NCBI RefSeq assembly: GCF_000002425.4
Contig: NC_037254.1
Coordinates: 8,564,408 to 8,628,407, forward strand
Source: Physcomitrium patens
Taxonomy: Eukaryota > Streptophyta > Bryopsida > Funariales > Funariaceae
DNA length: 64,000 bases
Reading direction: 5' to 3'
Positions within the stretch are counted from its first letter, which is position 1; each line of letters opens with the position of its first letter. Made by a program: the position numbers and the translations under genes. The notes under the pieces are model-generated. The model ran no database searches. It saw only the letters and a list, made by a program, of their open reading frames with translations, and was not told the DNA's origin. Positions 22,907 through 31,521 of this stretch are shown piece after piece.

Positions 22907-24190
22907 CTATCGTCGAATTGATTTAGGTTTATCAGGATGTCGTTGATGAAACTCCTGTACCTTTTGTGGCGCATTCGTAAGATTTTTAGCTGGCTCCCAC
23001 GTTCGCTCATTAATGTCATAGCCACACCAATGAATAAGATATTCTAACATTCCCCACCTTCGCATTGATTCTAATATCTTTTCAACCTCGTATTCTTCGT
23101 GGTTCTCGATTTCAATACTAGGTGGCGGACATTGCACTCTTTCAAGAAAAGATGACTCTCGATAAGGTTCCAACAGAGAAACATGAAAGATTGGATGTAC
23201 CTTCATAGAGGCCGATAATTCCAGCCGGTATGCCACTGGATTAATTTGCTTCTGGATGATAAATGGTCCCAATCTTCGATAGTCCAACTTATCACATGGT
23301 CGCTTGGTCTTGATATTTCGTCGAAGAAGCCAAGCTTTGTCTCCAACTTTGAAAGTAGGTGCTTGATTTCGAAATCTATCTACAGACGTCTTATAGGATT
23401 CTTGAGCAGATTGTAATTGAAGCTTCAACATAGTTTGAAGCTCTGATAGTTGCTTCGCAAATCCTTCAGCTGCTGGATTGTTATTTGTTGACAGACTCAA
23501 TAAATCAAGCTTTGGATGATACCCATAGTTGGAAAAGAATGGTGTTTGTTGAGTTGACGCATGGAGGGTGTTGTTATATGCAAACTCGACTAGCGATAGA
23601 TATGCAGTCCAATCGTCTTGCTGATAGTTGATGCTGCATCGTAAGTACTGCTCTAAGACTTGGTTCACCCGTTCTGTTTGGCCATCAGTTTGAGGATGAA
23701 AAGCTGAAGAAAGCTTGATATCCACCTTCAATATCCCAAAGAGAGATCTCCAAAACTTTGACACGAACTGGGTACCTCAATCTGATATGATGTCATTTGG
23801 TAGTCCATGATATCGATACACATTATCGAGAAAGAGTCTTGCCGTGACTTCACTGGACGATGTCTTCTTACAAGGAACAAAGTGTACCATCTTCGTAAGC
23901 CGATCTATCACGACAAAGATGCTGTCAAATGAGTTTGATGATGGCAAGTCCGTGATGAAGTCCATAGAAATTGAAGACCATGGTCGATGTGGAATTGGCA
24001 ATGGCTATAGAAGTCCATAAGGGCGATGCCGAGGATTCTTAGATCTTGAACAGATGTCACAAGAGAGGACAAAATCTTTCACATCCTTCCACATTTGGGG
24101 CCACCAAAAATCTCGGGAAATAAGCTCTAAGGTCTTGTTGAATCCAAAATGTCCCGCAGCTGGAAAATCATGGCGAGATTGAAGAACTCG
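22907..24190 (-). pseudogene. Element D integrase with C-terminal chromodomain
   Basis: Inserts the cDNA; the chromodomain would direct it to modified histone tails. In order: an HHCC zinc finger (about 24165-24030; HDFPAAGH then CDIC), a core with MDFITDLP (first Asp), GLPNDIISD (second Asp) and TDGQTERVNQVLEQYL (Glu), then the GPF module (RRLGPFIIQKQINPVAYRLE, HPIFHVSLLEPY). The chromodomain follows (about 23085-22920; YEVEKILESMRR, YLIHWCGYDINERTWEP), with the aromatic Y/W/E cage positions retained. The 285-codon stretch 23764-22907 is open. Stops at about 24186, 24004 and 23775 fit CGA to TGA and CAG to TAG changes. Confidence 0.95.
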
Positions 24191-24193
24191 GAA

Positions 24194-25733
24194 TCATGCT
24201 GGTCCTTTTGGAATGTACAATCGCTCTTCAAAGTATAAAAGATCTCCCTCCGCCTTGAACTTGTCGTCATTGGTACGTTGCTTGATATCAATGGCTACTG
24301 AATCTTTAATGGTAATAGCATGTACCTGGTTTAGGAAGTCAGCATCAAATGATACAATAGTAGCACAAAGTTGAAATCTCTCTGGCTTCAATAACGTTAT
24401 ACATTGTTGATCAAACGCTGCTTCTCCAGCCTTTGGTGCAAGATACGATCTCCTTGATAAAGCATCGGATAGTCTTTGCTGCCTTCCAGGTCTGTAAGTG
24501 ATAACAAAATCGAATCTAGATAGCGACATATTCCACCAAGCTTGACGTCGATTTAAAACTCGAGTCGTCATGAAATACTCTAAATTCTTGTGATCCGTAT
24601 ATACGGTTACTGGATGTGCAGCTCCTTCAAGAAAGTGACGCCATTCTTCGAAAGAATCCACTATAGTAAGAAGTTCCTTATCGTGGATCTCATAATTGAT
24701 TTCAGCAGCAGAGAACTTTCGAGAATAGAATGCAACTGGATGGAGCTTCTTATCTTCACTCATTTGTAAAAGTACAGCTCTCAAAGCAAAATCTGAAGCA
24801 TCAGTTTCTAAATAGAAGGCCTTTGTAAAGTCTGGATGTACCAAAATTGGAGCTGTAGTAAATGTTATCTTCAAATCTTGAAACGCCTTCTCCGCCAAAG
24901 GTCCCCATTCCAACTTATCCTTGTATGTTAATCGAGTGAGAGGAGCAGCAACTTGAGAATAATTCTTAATGAAGATCCGATAGAAGTTAGCAAAACTAAG
25001 AAAGCATTGTACGTCTCTAACCATCTTCGGAACCTCCCAAGTCATGATTGCTTCTACTTTCTTAGGGTCCATCTTCAAACCTTCTGTAGTCGCAATGAAC
25101 CCCAAAAATTCCATCTCCATCTGGTGAAATAAACACTTTTCTAATTTGGCATATAGTCCTCACTTGCGTAGTTTCTCCAAGACCAAACGAACATGCTCCT
25201 AATGCTCTTCCTCATTTTTAGAGAATATTAGAATATCATCCAAGTAGATGACAACAAAATCGTCGAGGTGTTCTCGAAAGATTTCATTCATCATATGTTG
25301 GAAAATCGCTGGAGCATCGGTAAGACCAAAAGGCATGACATTATATTCGAAATGACCATACCTTGTACGGAATGTTGTCTTCCACTCATCTCCTTCCTTG
25401 ATTCGTACGAGATTATAAGCTCTCCTTAGATCAATTTTTGTAAAGATCTTCGCACGTCCAAGTTGTTCTAAGAGACTAGAAATCAAGGGTAATGGGTAAC
25501 GATTTTTCTTTGTTACCTTGTTGAGGCCTCGATAGTCCATACATATCCGTAATGATCCATCTTTCTTCTTCACAAATAAGATGGGTGCTCCAGTTGATGA
25601 TTTTGAATGACGAATGAAGTTCTTGGCTAGATTCTCGTCGATGTACTTTCGCAACTCTACCAACTCCGTTTGCGATAGATTGTAGATTGGGCCAAAAGGT
25701 GGTTGTGCTCCTTCTTGCAAGTCTATGGCACAA
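24194..25733 (-). pseudogene. Element D reverse transcriptase and RNase H
   Basis: Reverse transcriptase: [53 protein letters not shown], and the catalytic YLDDILIFS, all near 25650-25210. After two stops near 25150-25200, the thumb and RNase H continue in an open 308-codon stretch (25120-24194): EFLGFIATTEGLKMDP, FYLETDASDFALRAVLLQ, VTVYTDHKNLEYF and RQQRLSDALSRR. The catalytic residues look intact, so this copy was probably lost by point nonsense changes rather than by deletion. Confidence 0.95.
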
Positions 25734-25801
25734 TCATATGGTCAGTGTTCCGGTAGTATGTCGGCGTTCTTCTTTTGAAACACGTCTTCAAAATCCTTAT
25801 A

Positions 25802-26380
25802 TTACTCCGGTATACTTGCTGTTGAGATCTTCTCCTCGGTAGTTGGAGCCACATAAATGACAAATGGAGTACCTTCCTTAGATGATCTTATAAACGCTCT
25901 TGCTCTAATGAATAAGAATTTCTTTTTTCGAGGTTTTTTACTAGGTTTTTTCTTGGGTGGTTTTGTGGGAAAAGTCATCTTCCGCAACCTCCAATCTATC
26001 AATGGATTATGTTTTTCCAACCAAGAAAGACCAAGAATAATAGGATTTTATGGGATTCTAATAATATTAAAAATAATATGACTACTATGGTCTTTAAACG
26101 TTACTTCTATAGGTTTTGATTCATGGATGATGCTACCAGACAATAAAGGTCGCCCATCTATGACCTCAATATGAACAGGTTTTGATTTTTGTACTAAAGG
26201 GATCTTATGACGCTTTGTAAATTCTTCGTCTAAAAAACAAGCAGATGCTCCTGAGTCTAGTAGTGCTAAGGTTCTCAATTTTTGAGGGCCGATAAACAAA
26301 GGGATTGTAAAACAAAGTGCAGGTTGGGTAGAAAGAAAGGAACCTGATTGTTGTTGGGATATTTCATTGTCCAGCCGCAC
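25802..26380 (-). pseudogene. Element D protease and protease-RT linker
   Basis: The retropepsin block LALLDSGASACFLDEEF (canonical D-S-G-A) is near 26260. An in-frame TAA follows at 26048, then NPIILGLSWLEKHNPLIDW, the conserved end of gypsy proteases. A Lys/Pro-rich linker (KPPKKKPSKKPRKKK) leads to the reverse transcriptase. The frame differs from that of gag, which ends at 26386. This could be a translational frameshift site or a mutation. Confidence 0.9.
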
Positions 26381-26385
26381 GGTTC

Positions 26386-27411
26386 CTACTGTGGCTGGGC
26401 ATCTTCGTTTTCCTGAACAAATACTCCCCTAGTCTTGACTATGCCTCGATTTTGCTTTTTGAGGCAGTTTCCGACTTTGTGGCCTTCTCCACCACAATAC
26501 AAGCATAAATTTTCCTCCATACGTCGCTTTTTTTCTTCTATAATAAGAGATTTGATATGTACCGCATCAATTTGCATGTCTTCCACCTCTGAATGCGAAT
26601 TCACACCGCTTGCCGACATAGTTGGAGCATGGTAAATTGTATGTTGTCTTGAGCGTTGGTCTTGGCGACGTTGGAATAGGCAATTATCACACTTCACAAC
26701 TTGGCTAATGGCTTCATTGAGCGTTCGTGGATCAGGAAGAGTTAACAGCAAATCCTTCACATCATCTCTTAAACCCCAATAGAATTGACTCATCAACGCT
26801 TCTTCATCCCAATTGATGTCGCATACTAATTGCTTGAAATCCGAAGCATAGACTGATGTAGAACGCATCCCTTGTCGTAGTGACCAGATCTTTGTTGTAG
26901 CCCATCGAACCTTATCGTGTTCACCAAATGCTTCCGCAAATGCTTCCAAAAAGGTTTCGAAGTTGTTTAATATGGATGATCGTTTCTCAAACAAAGGAGC
27001 AAACCATGATAGAGCTTGTTCCGTAAGTAAGGTTCCAACAAGCCCAACACGTGACTCCTCCATTGGATATCATTCGGGCTGTAAAACTGTTATCAACCTG
27101 ATTTGATTGACAAATCCTCGAAACTTCGAACGTGTTCTATCAAACCTATCTGGAAGGCTAACTCGAGGCTCTTTATGTTGTAGAACTAGTGGTTCTTGTC
27201 GAACCTGAGGTAAAGTTGTTTCTCCAAGTGCCGAAATTTGAGGCTGGTGTAGTTTAGATTGTGCTATCCCAGATACTCCATCATTATGAAGCCTTGCCAC
27301 CACTCCTTCAATCTCTATAGTTCATTGTGATAACGTAGCGAGGGCATTCATAATAGCATCTAACTTAGACTCCAAATTTTTTGTCATACTAATGTCTTGA
27401 CCTCCGGCCAT
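26386..27411 (-). pseudogene. Element D gag
   Basis: About 342 codons from an ATG at 27411 (MAGGQDISMTKNLESKLDAI) to TAG at 26386. It holds a retrotransposon-gag core (LTEQALSWFAPLF, FYWGLRDDVKDLLLTLP) and one zinc knuckle, CLYCGGEGHKVGNC (near 26510). In-frame stops lie near 27319-27321 and 27064-27069; the latter is TGA, compatible with CGA. I chose this start because the frame remains readable up to it and it follows the leader directly. Confidence 0.9.
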
Positions 27412-27450
27412 TCTAAAAGAAAGACAAAAATAACCCTATAAGAGGCAATA

Positions 27451-27645
27451 TTGGTTTATAGGAGGATAATCCACAACCTATAAAACACCTTAAGAATTTC
27501 AAGAAGAGGGGTAATCCACTCTCTCCAAGAAGAATAAGACTCCAATATTATAACACAAGAAGTATCAGTTTAGAGGAGGGTAATCCGCAACCTCTAAAAA
27601 TACTAGTATACCTTCAAGAAGAGGGATAATCCACACTCTAATAAG
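27451..27645 (-). repeat. Structured leader of element D: 115-bp tandem repeat with hairpins
   Basis: Two units of about 115 bp lie between primer site and gag. Each has a hairpin (TTTATAGG/CCTATAAA at 27455-27462 and 27477-27484; TTTAGAGG/CCTCTAAA at 27569-27576 and 27591-27598) with a 14-base loop containing GGRTAATCC, and a second AGAG/CTCT hairpin-like motif around the same loop core. One stem pair differs between units on both sides (T-A in one, G-C in the other), so pairing is kept. Possible packaging or dimerisation signal by analogy only. Confidence 0.6.
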
Positions 27646-27654
27646 AAAGAACTA

Positions 27655-27666
27655 GCTCTGATATCT
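27655..27666 (-). promoter_or_regulatory. Putative primer binding site of element D
   Basis: The minus strand reads AGATATCAGAGC, matching 10 of 12 bases of the initiator-tRNA-Met primer site TGGTATCAGAGC. It lies about 24 bases inside the LTR instead of next to it, which is unusual. Confidence 0.5.
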
Positions 27667-27850
27667 CAAATTAGTGCAGTCTCGACAAACTGTCATGGAC
27701 ACAAAATACAGACTTGAAAACTAATAAGAAGTTCAAGAAGAAGTGGCAGAACTAGATTAAACAAATGAGTACAAGAACAACACTAGAAAGGTGAGCTAGA
27801 ACTCCAAGAGATTTGTTGTCGAGACTGAAGAACTCTTCAACCTCGATCCC

Positions 27851-27858
27851 TATATATA
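27851..27858 (-). promoter_or_regulatory. TATA box of the element D LTR
   Basis: The minus strand reads AGTATATATAGGGATCG directly downstream of the heat-shock-element array, an unusually GC-flanked and well-placed TATA box. Confidence 0.7.
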
Positions 27859-27867
27859 CTCCTACTT

Positions 27868-28068
27868 AGGAAGCTTCTCGAGCTACTTCTATTAACTAGG
27901 AAGCTTCTAGAAAGTTCCAGAGGCTTCCTTTCTAGAAGCTTCTAGAAACTTCGCTTCTAGAAGGTTCCAGAGACTTCCTTTCTAGAAGCTTCTAGAAACT
28001 TCTCTCTAAAAGGTTCCAGAGGCTTGTTTTCTAGAAGGTTCTAGAGACTTCTCTCTAGAAAGTTCTAA
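27868..28068 (-). promoter_or_regulatory. Heat-shock-element array in the element D U3
   Basis: About 200 bp of GAA and TTC triplets alternating with 2-base gaps, organised in roughly 50-bp tandem units. Perfect five-unit elements occupy 27930-27952 and 27980-28002 (TTC-2-GAA-2-TTC-2-GAA-2-TTC). Canonical heat-shock-factor sites need three such units. The array lies just upstream of the TATA box in transcription orientation. Confidence 0.8.
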
Positions 28069-28190
28069 GGAATATGTCCCTAACACTTGGACGCAATAAG
28101 AGAATCAGATGCATATTTAGCAAAGTTAGTTCAAAGATTTTCAAACCTGCAACAAGTTTGTGTAGACAAGAGATTACTTATTATTGTAAC

Positions 28191-28692
28191 TATCAATGAC
28201 CGACTCTCACATCATTGAATGCTTTGTTGTCATATAATGAGACTATTTTTTATAAGCCTCATACATCAAATTTGTCTTGTAGTTCACTTCATGATAAGTT
28301 ATAATCCATTCAAGTTAAAAGCAATGCAATTTAAGCCATTTTTGAAGTTTCCTTTGTAGCTAACCTTGGATATTGTGGCAATTAAAAAACTTCTAATATT
28401 ATAATGATATATAAAGATTTGAAAATAGTACAATCAACAACATAGTGAAATTTGATAAAAAAAAGTTGGTAATATTCTTCAATGCCTCAATCTTTACTTT
28501 GAACATTCTCTGTTGAATGTAATCTTCTTTTGGAGGATTTTGAGGATGAACTATTAGTTGAATAGTTGAATCATTGCAAGTGTTTCTTTAATGAATATTT
28601 GCAGTAAGGTAAAGATGTAGGCACTACATTGCCTTAGAAGAAGAGGAGAAGTGGGTATTGCATGGTGATGAATTGTGATGATGATAGCAACG
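28191..28692. other. Intron-like stretch of the F-box/LRR pseudogene
   Basis: AT-rich and non-coding, lying between the exon 1 and exon 2 remnants. The end just before exon 2 encodes a run of acidic residues in one frame (near 28660-28690), which may belong to the exon. Confidence 0.45.
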
Positions 28693-28899
28693 ACATTAGT
28701 TTGAGTAATTTTTCAGATATAGAGCTTTAATTTTTGGCAAGAGAATGTCCAAGATTAGAGAGTTTGTTTGTCATATGATCCTTTGTAGTATTAAGTCATG
28801 ACCATGTCATTCTAGTAAATGCTTATAGAGGCTTAAAGGTCTTGGACTTGTAGGTATACAATGATGTCTACAACCATACTTCAATATTTCTATCTATAA

Positions 28900-29052
28900 G
28901 TATTATTATTATATTATCCCATTACAAAAATAAAAATCGAGATCTATATAATTTTTATTTCTTGGACTTTTTTGTTAAGTATTATTATTATATTATTCCA
29001 TTACAAAAACAAAAATCGGGATCTATATAATTTTTATTTCTTGGAATTTTTT
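28900..29052. repeat. Tandem duplication of about 76 bp
   Basis: Two direct copies of a block reading TATTATTATTATATTAT, then CCATTACAAAAA, ATCGRGATCTATATAATTT and TTTCTTGGA. It lies in the intron between LRR exons, mirrored at about 34838-34990. Confidence 0.85.
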
Positions 29053-29604
29053 GTGGCTAGTCTTCCTTCATATTTATATAGTAAAATATCATGATTAAAT
29101 TTCTATCTATATAAAAATATATTTATCGAGTCAAACTGCTATAGCACTGCTATGACAAGAATTAAGATTTGAAGGCCATAGGCATATATTGTAAAGAATT
29201 TGAAGAGCTAAATTTACATTTTCATGAAAGAATCAATGATATCAACATAGTAGGAATTGTAGTATGCCAATGTACTCTAACAACTTGTACGTGGGATATA
29301 ACATTGATGATCCAAGCACTTGAATGTTTATGTAGAAGGTTGGCACATTGGAAGAGCTAGAGGCATTGTCTCTCTAATATTGATCCTCTTCTGATACAAC
29401 TTACTTGCAATTGCTTCTAATTTCAATCTCCTCAACAGAACAATGTTGATAAATGAATCTCGTTAATTTATATTAAAGTAGCAAGCTCATAGGCCATCGA
29501 GGTCGAAAGACATCAATTGAACTACAGAAACTTCTACTTAGACCTTCTAGAATATCTCAAGTTGTCTATTGCAATAATTATCTTGTAAGGGATTAAAGCT
29601 CAAC

Positions 29605-29608
<4 letters not shown>

Positions 29609-29635
<27 letters not shown>

Positions 29636-29680
29636 AATATATACATTTATAAATATACATATATAAATATACATATATAA

Positions 29681-29722
<42 letters not shown>

Positions 29723-29724
29723 TT

Positions 29725-29759
<35 letters not shown>

Positions 29760-29766
29760 CATATTT

Positions 29767-29811
<45 letters not shown>

Positions 29812-29850
29812 TTTACATATACTTATTTATATATATATATTTTTATTTAC
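29609..29850. repeat. Compound (TA)n/(CA)n microsatellite
   Basis: Alternating TA runs with ACACACAC and TATAAATATACA blocks. Mirrored at about 34045-34280 with slightly different lengths. Long open frames here are only Tyr-Ile repeats. Confidence 0.9.
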
Positions 29851-30310
29851 ATACAGCATCAAACATGGATGCACAAAGATAGTCTCGGTTACAATCGTAG
29901 CATCTCCGCTGCTGTTACCTATCCCACTTCCTCGTCACTAACTTACTGAAACTCACAAGGGAAACATACCCGACTCAGTTCCTTAGCAATCATGAATAGA
30001 CTCGTTGCAAGCGAACATGGTTCCTCTACATACATGCCACTGTTCGGGTCTGCGGTATCTGTCAAGAAGAGCATTTCGCGAGTCACCAAAATTTGAGTAG
30101 TGAACACATTCGTTACATCCAGGAGATAGATTAAGATTTTCATCTGGAGAGTGAAGGTCTTTAATTCGACCGCGCTATATGGTAGTTGAAAAATTGTTAT
30201 GATAATTCAATATGACACAATACGCCGGAGTAATTCTTCATATTCGACCACTTTTAGGTTGCATTCTTACGTCTCCTTCTCTTTGGATTCCCAGAGCTTA
30301 GCAATCTGAG
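29851..30310. other. Innermost left-arm segment, unidentified
   Basis: Less AT-rich block mirrored at 33586-34045, with one 66-codon open frame (minus 30143-29943) that differs from its right-arm twin by one residue (V/A). In the right arm the same block continues directly from the GC-richer spacer sequence. I recognise no family. Confidence 0.5.
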
Positions 30311-30760
30311 TGCATTATTACTTTTTATGAGGCCTTGTTTTCCTTTAGATAGTAATATTGTGAACAAAAATTTATTCACCCATAATATTAAATCTCTTAG
30401 TTAAAAAAAATTACAAATCATAGTGGAAATGTCTATTATGAATATTTTTTTGTAAACATACCACTTTTGCATGAAAACCTAAATTTAAAAAAAGAAATAC
30501 AAAGTGATCTATGCTCATAAATGAGGTCTATTTATGTAGTCATAATATCCTTTATTGTTTCACACATTTTCCATCTACAAAAATCTGGTGGCTATTGGAG
30601 GAGGATGCAAAAAGTTAGAAAAAGTCACATTGAGTGATTCATATTACGTGGGTGACCATAGCCTAGTTGCCATTACTAGAGGCTATCTCCAACTTGAAGC
30701 ATTGAAAATAAACTGTTGTCATAACATTAGAACTACAAGGCTTCAGGTTGTAAGATGTTC

Positions 30761-31042
30761 TTGTCAGTAGAAAAAACTTCTTTTTTGATATGATAAAATG
30801 TCAATATTCTTCAGTTTCTTATGCCGTATGTTAAGGTTTAGACATACATTAATTTATAATGAAGTGATGATTACTAATTGTTGATACTTCTAAGAGATAT
30901 TTTGCAATTGATGAAGGATTTTATAATGCAGCCTCATGCAAGAGAAAAACAATTGTCTTCATAGAATTTCCTTATTCATACTTGACACACTTTGTATTTA
31001 TATTTGAGAAGTCATAAAATATAACAACATGAATTATATTAT

Positions 31043-31082
<40 letters not shown>

Positions 31083-31238
31083 TTTTTAATTTTAAAATGT
31101 ATATATTTATTAATTTTTTAAATTAAAAAAAATTACTTAAAGATAGATTGATAACTAAATAAGATTGCAAATACTAGAACCAAATAACAATAAAATGCAT
31201 AATGGTTTTATTTAGCTTGCTACATAGGCTACCACTAC

Positions 31239-31276
<38 letters not shown>

Positions 31277-31483
31277 GGTTTTTTTATCCATTAACTAATA
31301 TTTTTTGCTTACTTGATAATATTTGTTTGAATAGAGGTTGTTCTTAGGTCATAAACTTAGATCATATAATTAATATTTCTTGCATAATTGATAAAATTTC
31401 TATCCACTGAAATTAAACATATTATGAAACACAACCAATGAAATACAATACAAACAAACATACACCCATCAAACATACACATG

Positions 31484-31521
<38 letters not shown>

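Larger units (their letters stand above)
21999..28085 (-). mobile_element. Element D: chromodomain Ty3/gypsy retrotransposon (chromovirus), left arm only
   Basis: Complete by structure: 6087 bp with two 395-bp LTRs, flanked by TTTGG (21994-21998) and CTTGG (28086-28090), a 5-bp target duplication with one substitution. The right arm keeps the empty site (CCAAG at 35800-35804), and the arm offset of 6092 equals 6087 plus 5. Domain order on the minus strand: gag, protease, reverse transcriptase, RNase H, integrase, chromodomain, then a small extra ORF. It lies in the F-box exon of a pseudogene. The LTRs differ at about 16 positions (about 4%). Roughly ten in-frame stops make it inactive, but the frame is otherwise nearly uninterrupted. 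Confidence 0.97.
27691..28085 (-). repeat. 5' LTR of element D (promoter LTR)
   Basis: 395 bp, TGTTAGGGACATATTCC... on the minus strand. U3 (28085 to about 27865) carries the heat-shock-element array. A TATA box (27851-27858) follows, then R/U5 down to 27691. It differs from 21999-22393 at about 16 sites, mostly transitions. Confidence 0.96.
1..30310 (+). repeat. Left arm of giant inverted repeat
   Basis: This arm reads as the reverse complement of 33586 to about 58230. Anchors: 30310 pairs with 33586; 29169-29360 with 34530-34721; 21994-21998 with 35800-35804; 13246-13551 with 44242-44547; 7746-8383 with 49411-50048; 581 with 57772; and about 135 with about 58218. The pair-sum falls from 63890 to 57798 across element D (6087 bp plus a 5-bp duplication) and from 57794 to 56574 across the 1216-bp insertion (plus 4 bp), so the length difference is explained by discrete insertions. 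The inner edge is sharp at 30310. The first 130 bases are mostly TA repeat and do not match the other arm, so the outer edge may lie beyond the window. Confidence 0.97.
21839..30760 (+). pseudogene. F-box/LRR-repeat protein 4-like pseudogene, split by element D and crossing the repeat boundary
   Basis: A relative of plant F-box/LRR (FBL4-type) proteins, which recruit substrates to SCF ubiquitin ligases. Exon 1 has an F-box-like start (21839-21998: ATG, then DEILIEIMKYIDRRDNNQDA and LLVYK). It is cut by element D and resumes at 28091-28190 (DAYLAKLVQRFSNLQQVCVD). Exon 2-like LRRs are at 28693-28875 (FLARECPRLESLF, NAYRGLKVLDL), exon 3-like at 29166-29400 (AIGIYCKEFEELNLHFHERI, LEELEALSL), and a further exon at 30580-30760 (AIGGGCKKLEKVTLSDSYYV, LEALKINCCHNIRT). 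Exon 1 has in-frame TAA and TAG also present in the right arm, so the gene died before or independently of D. Later exons were not found. Family assignment rests on recalled LRR signatures. Confidence 0.75.

Noticed and set aside
29547-29774. Open frame of Tyr-Ile-rich protein
   Set aside because: It is a translation of the (TA)n/(CA)n microsatellite, not a gene. Similar frames at 43-243, 19807-19989, 20361-20597, 37201-37476 and 37770-37979 are the same artefact, apart from the element A trace at 130-243.
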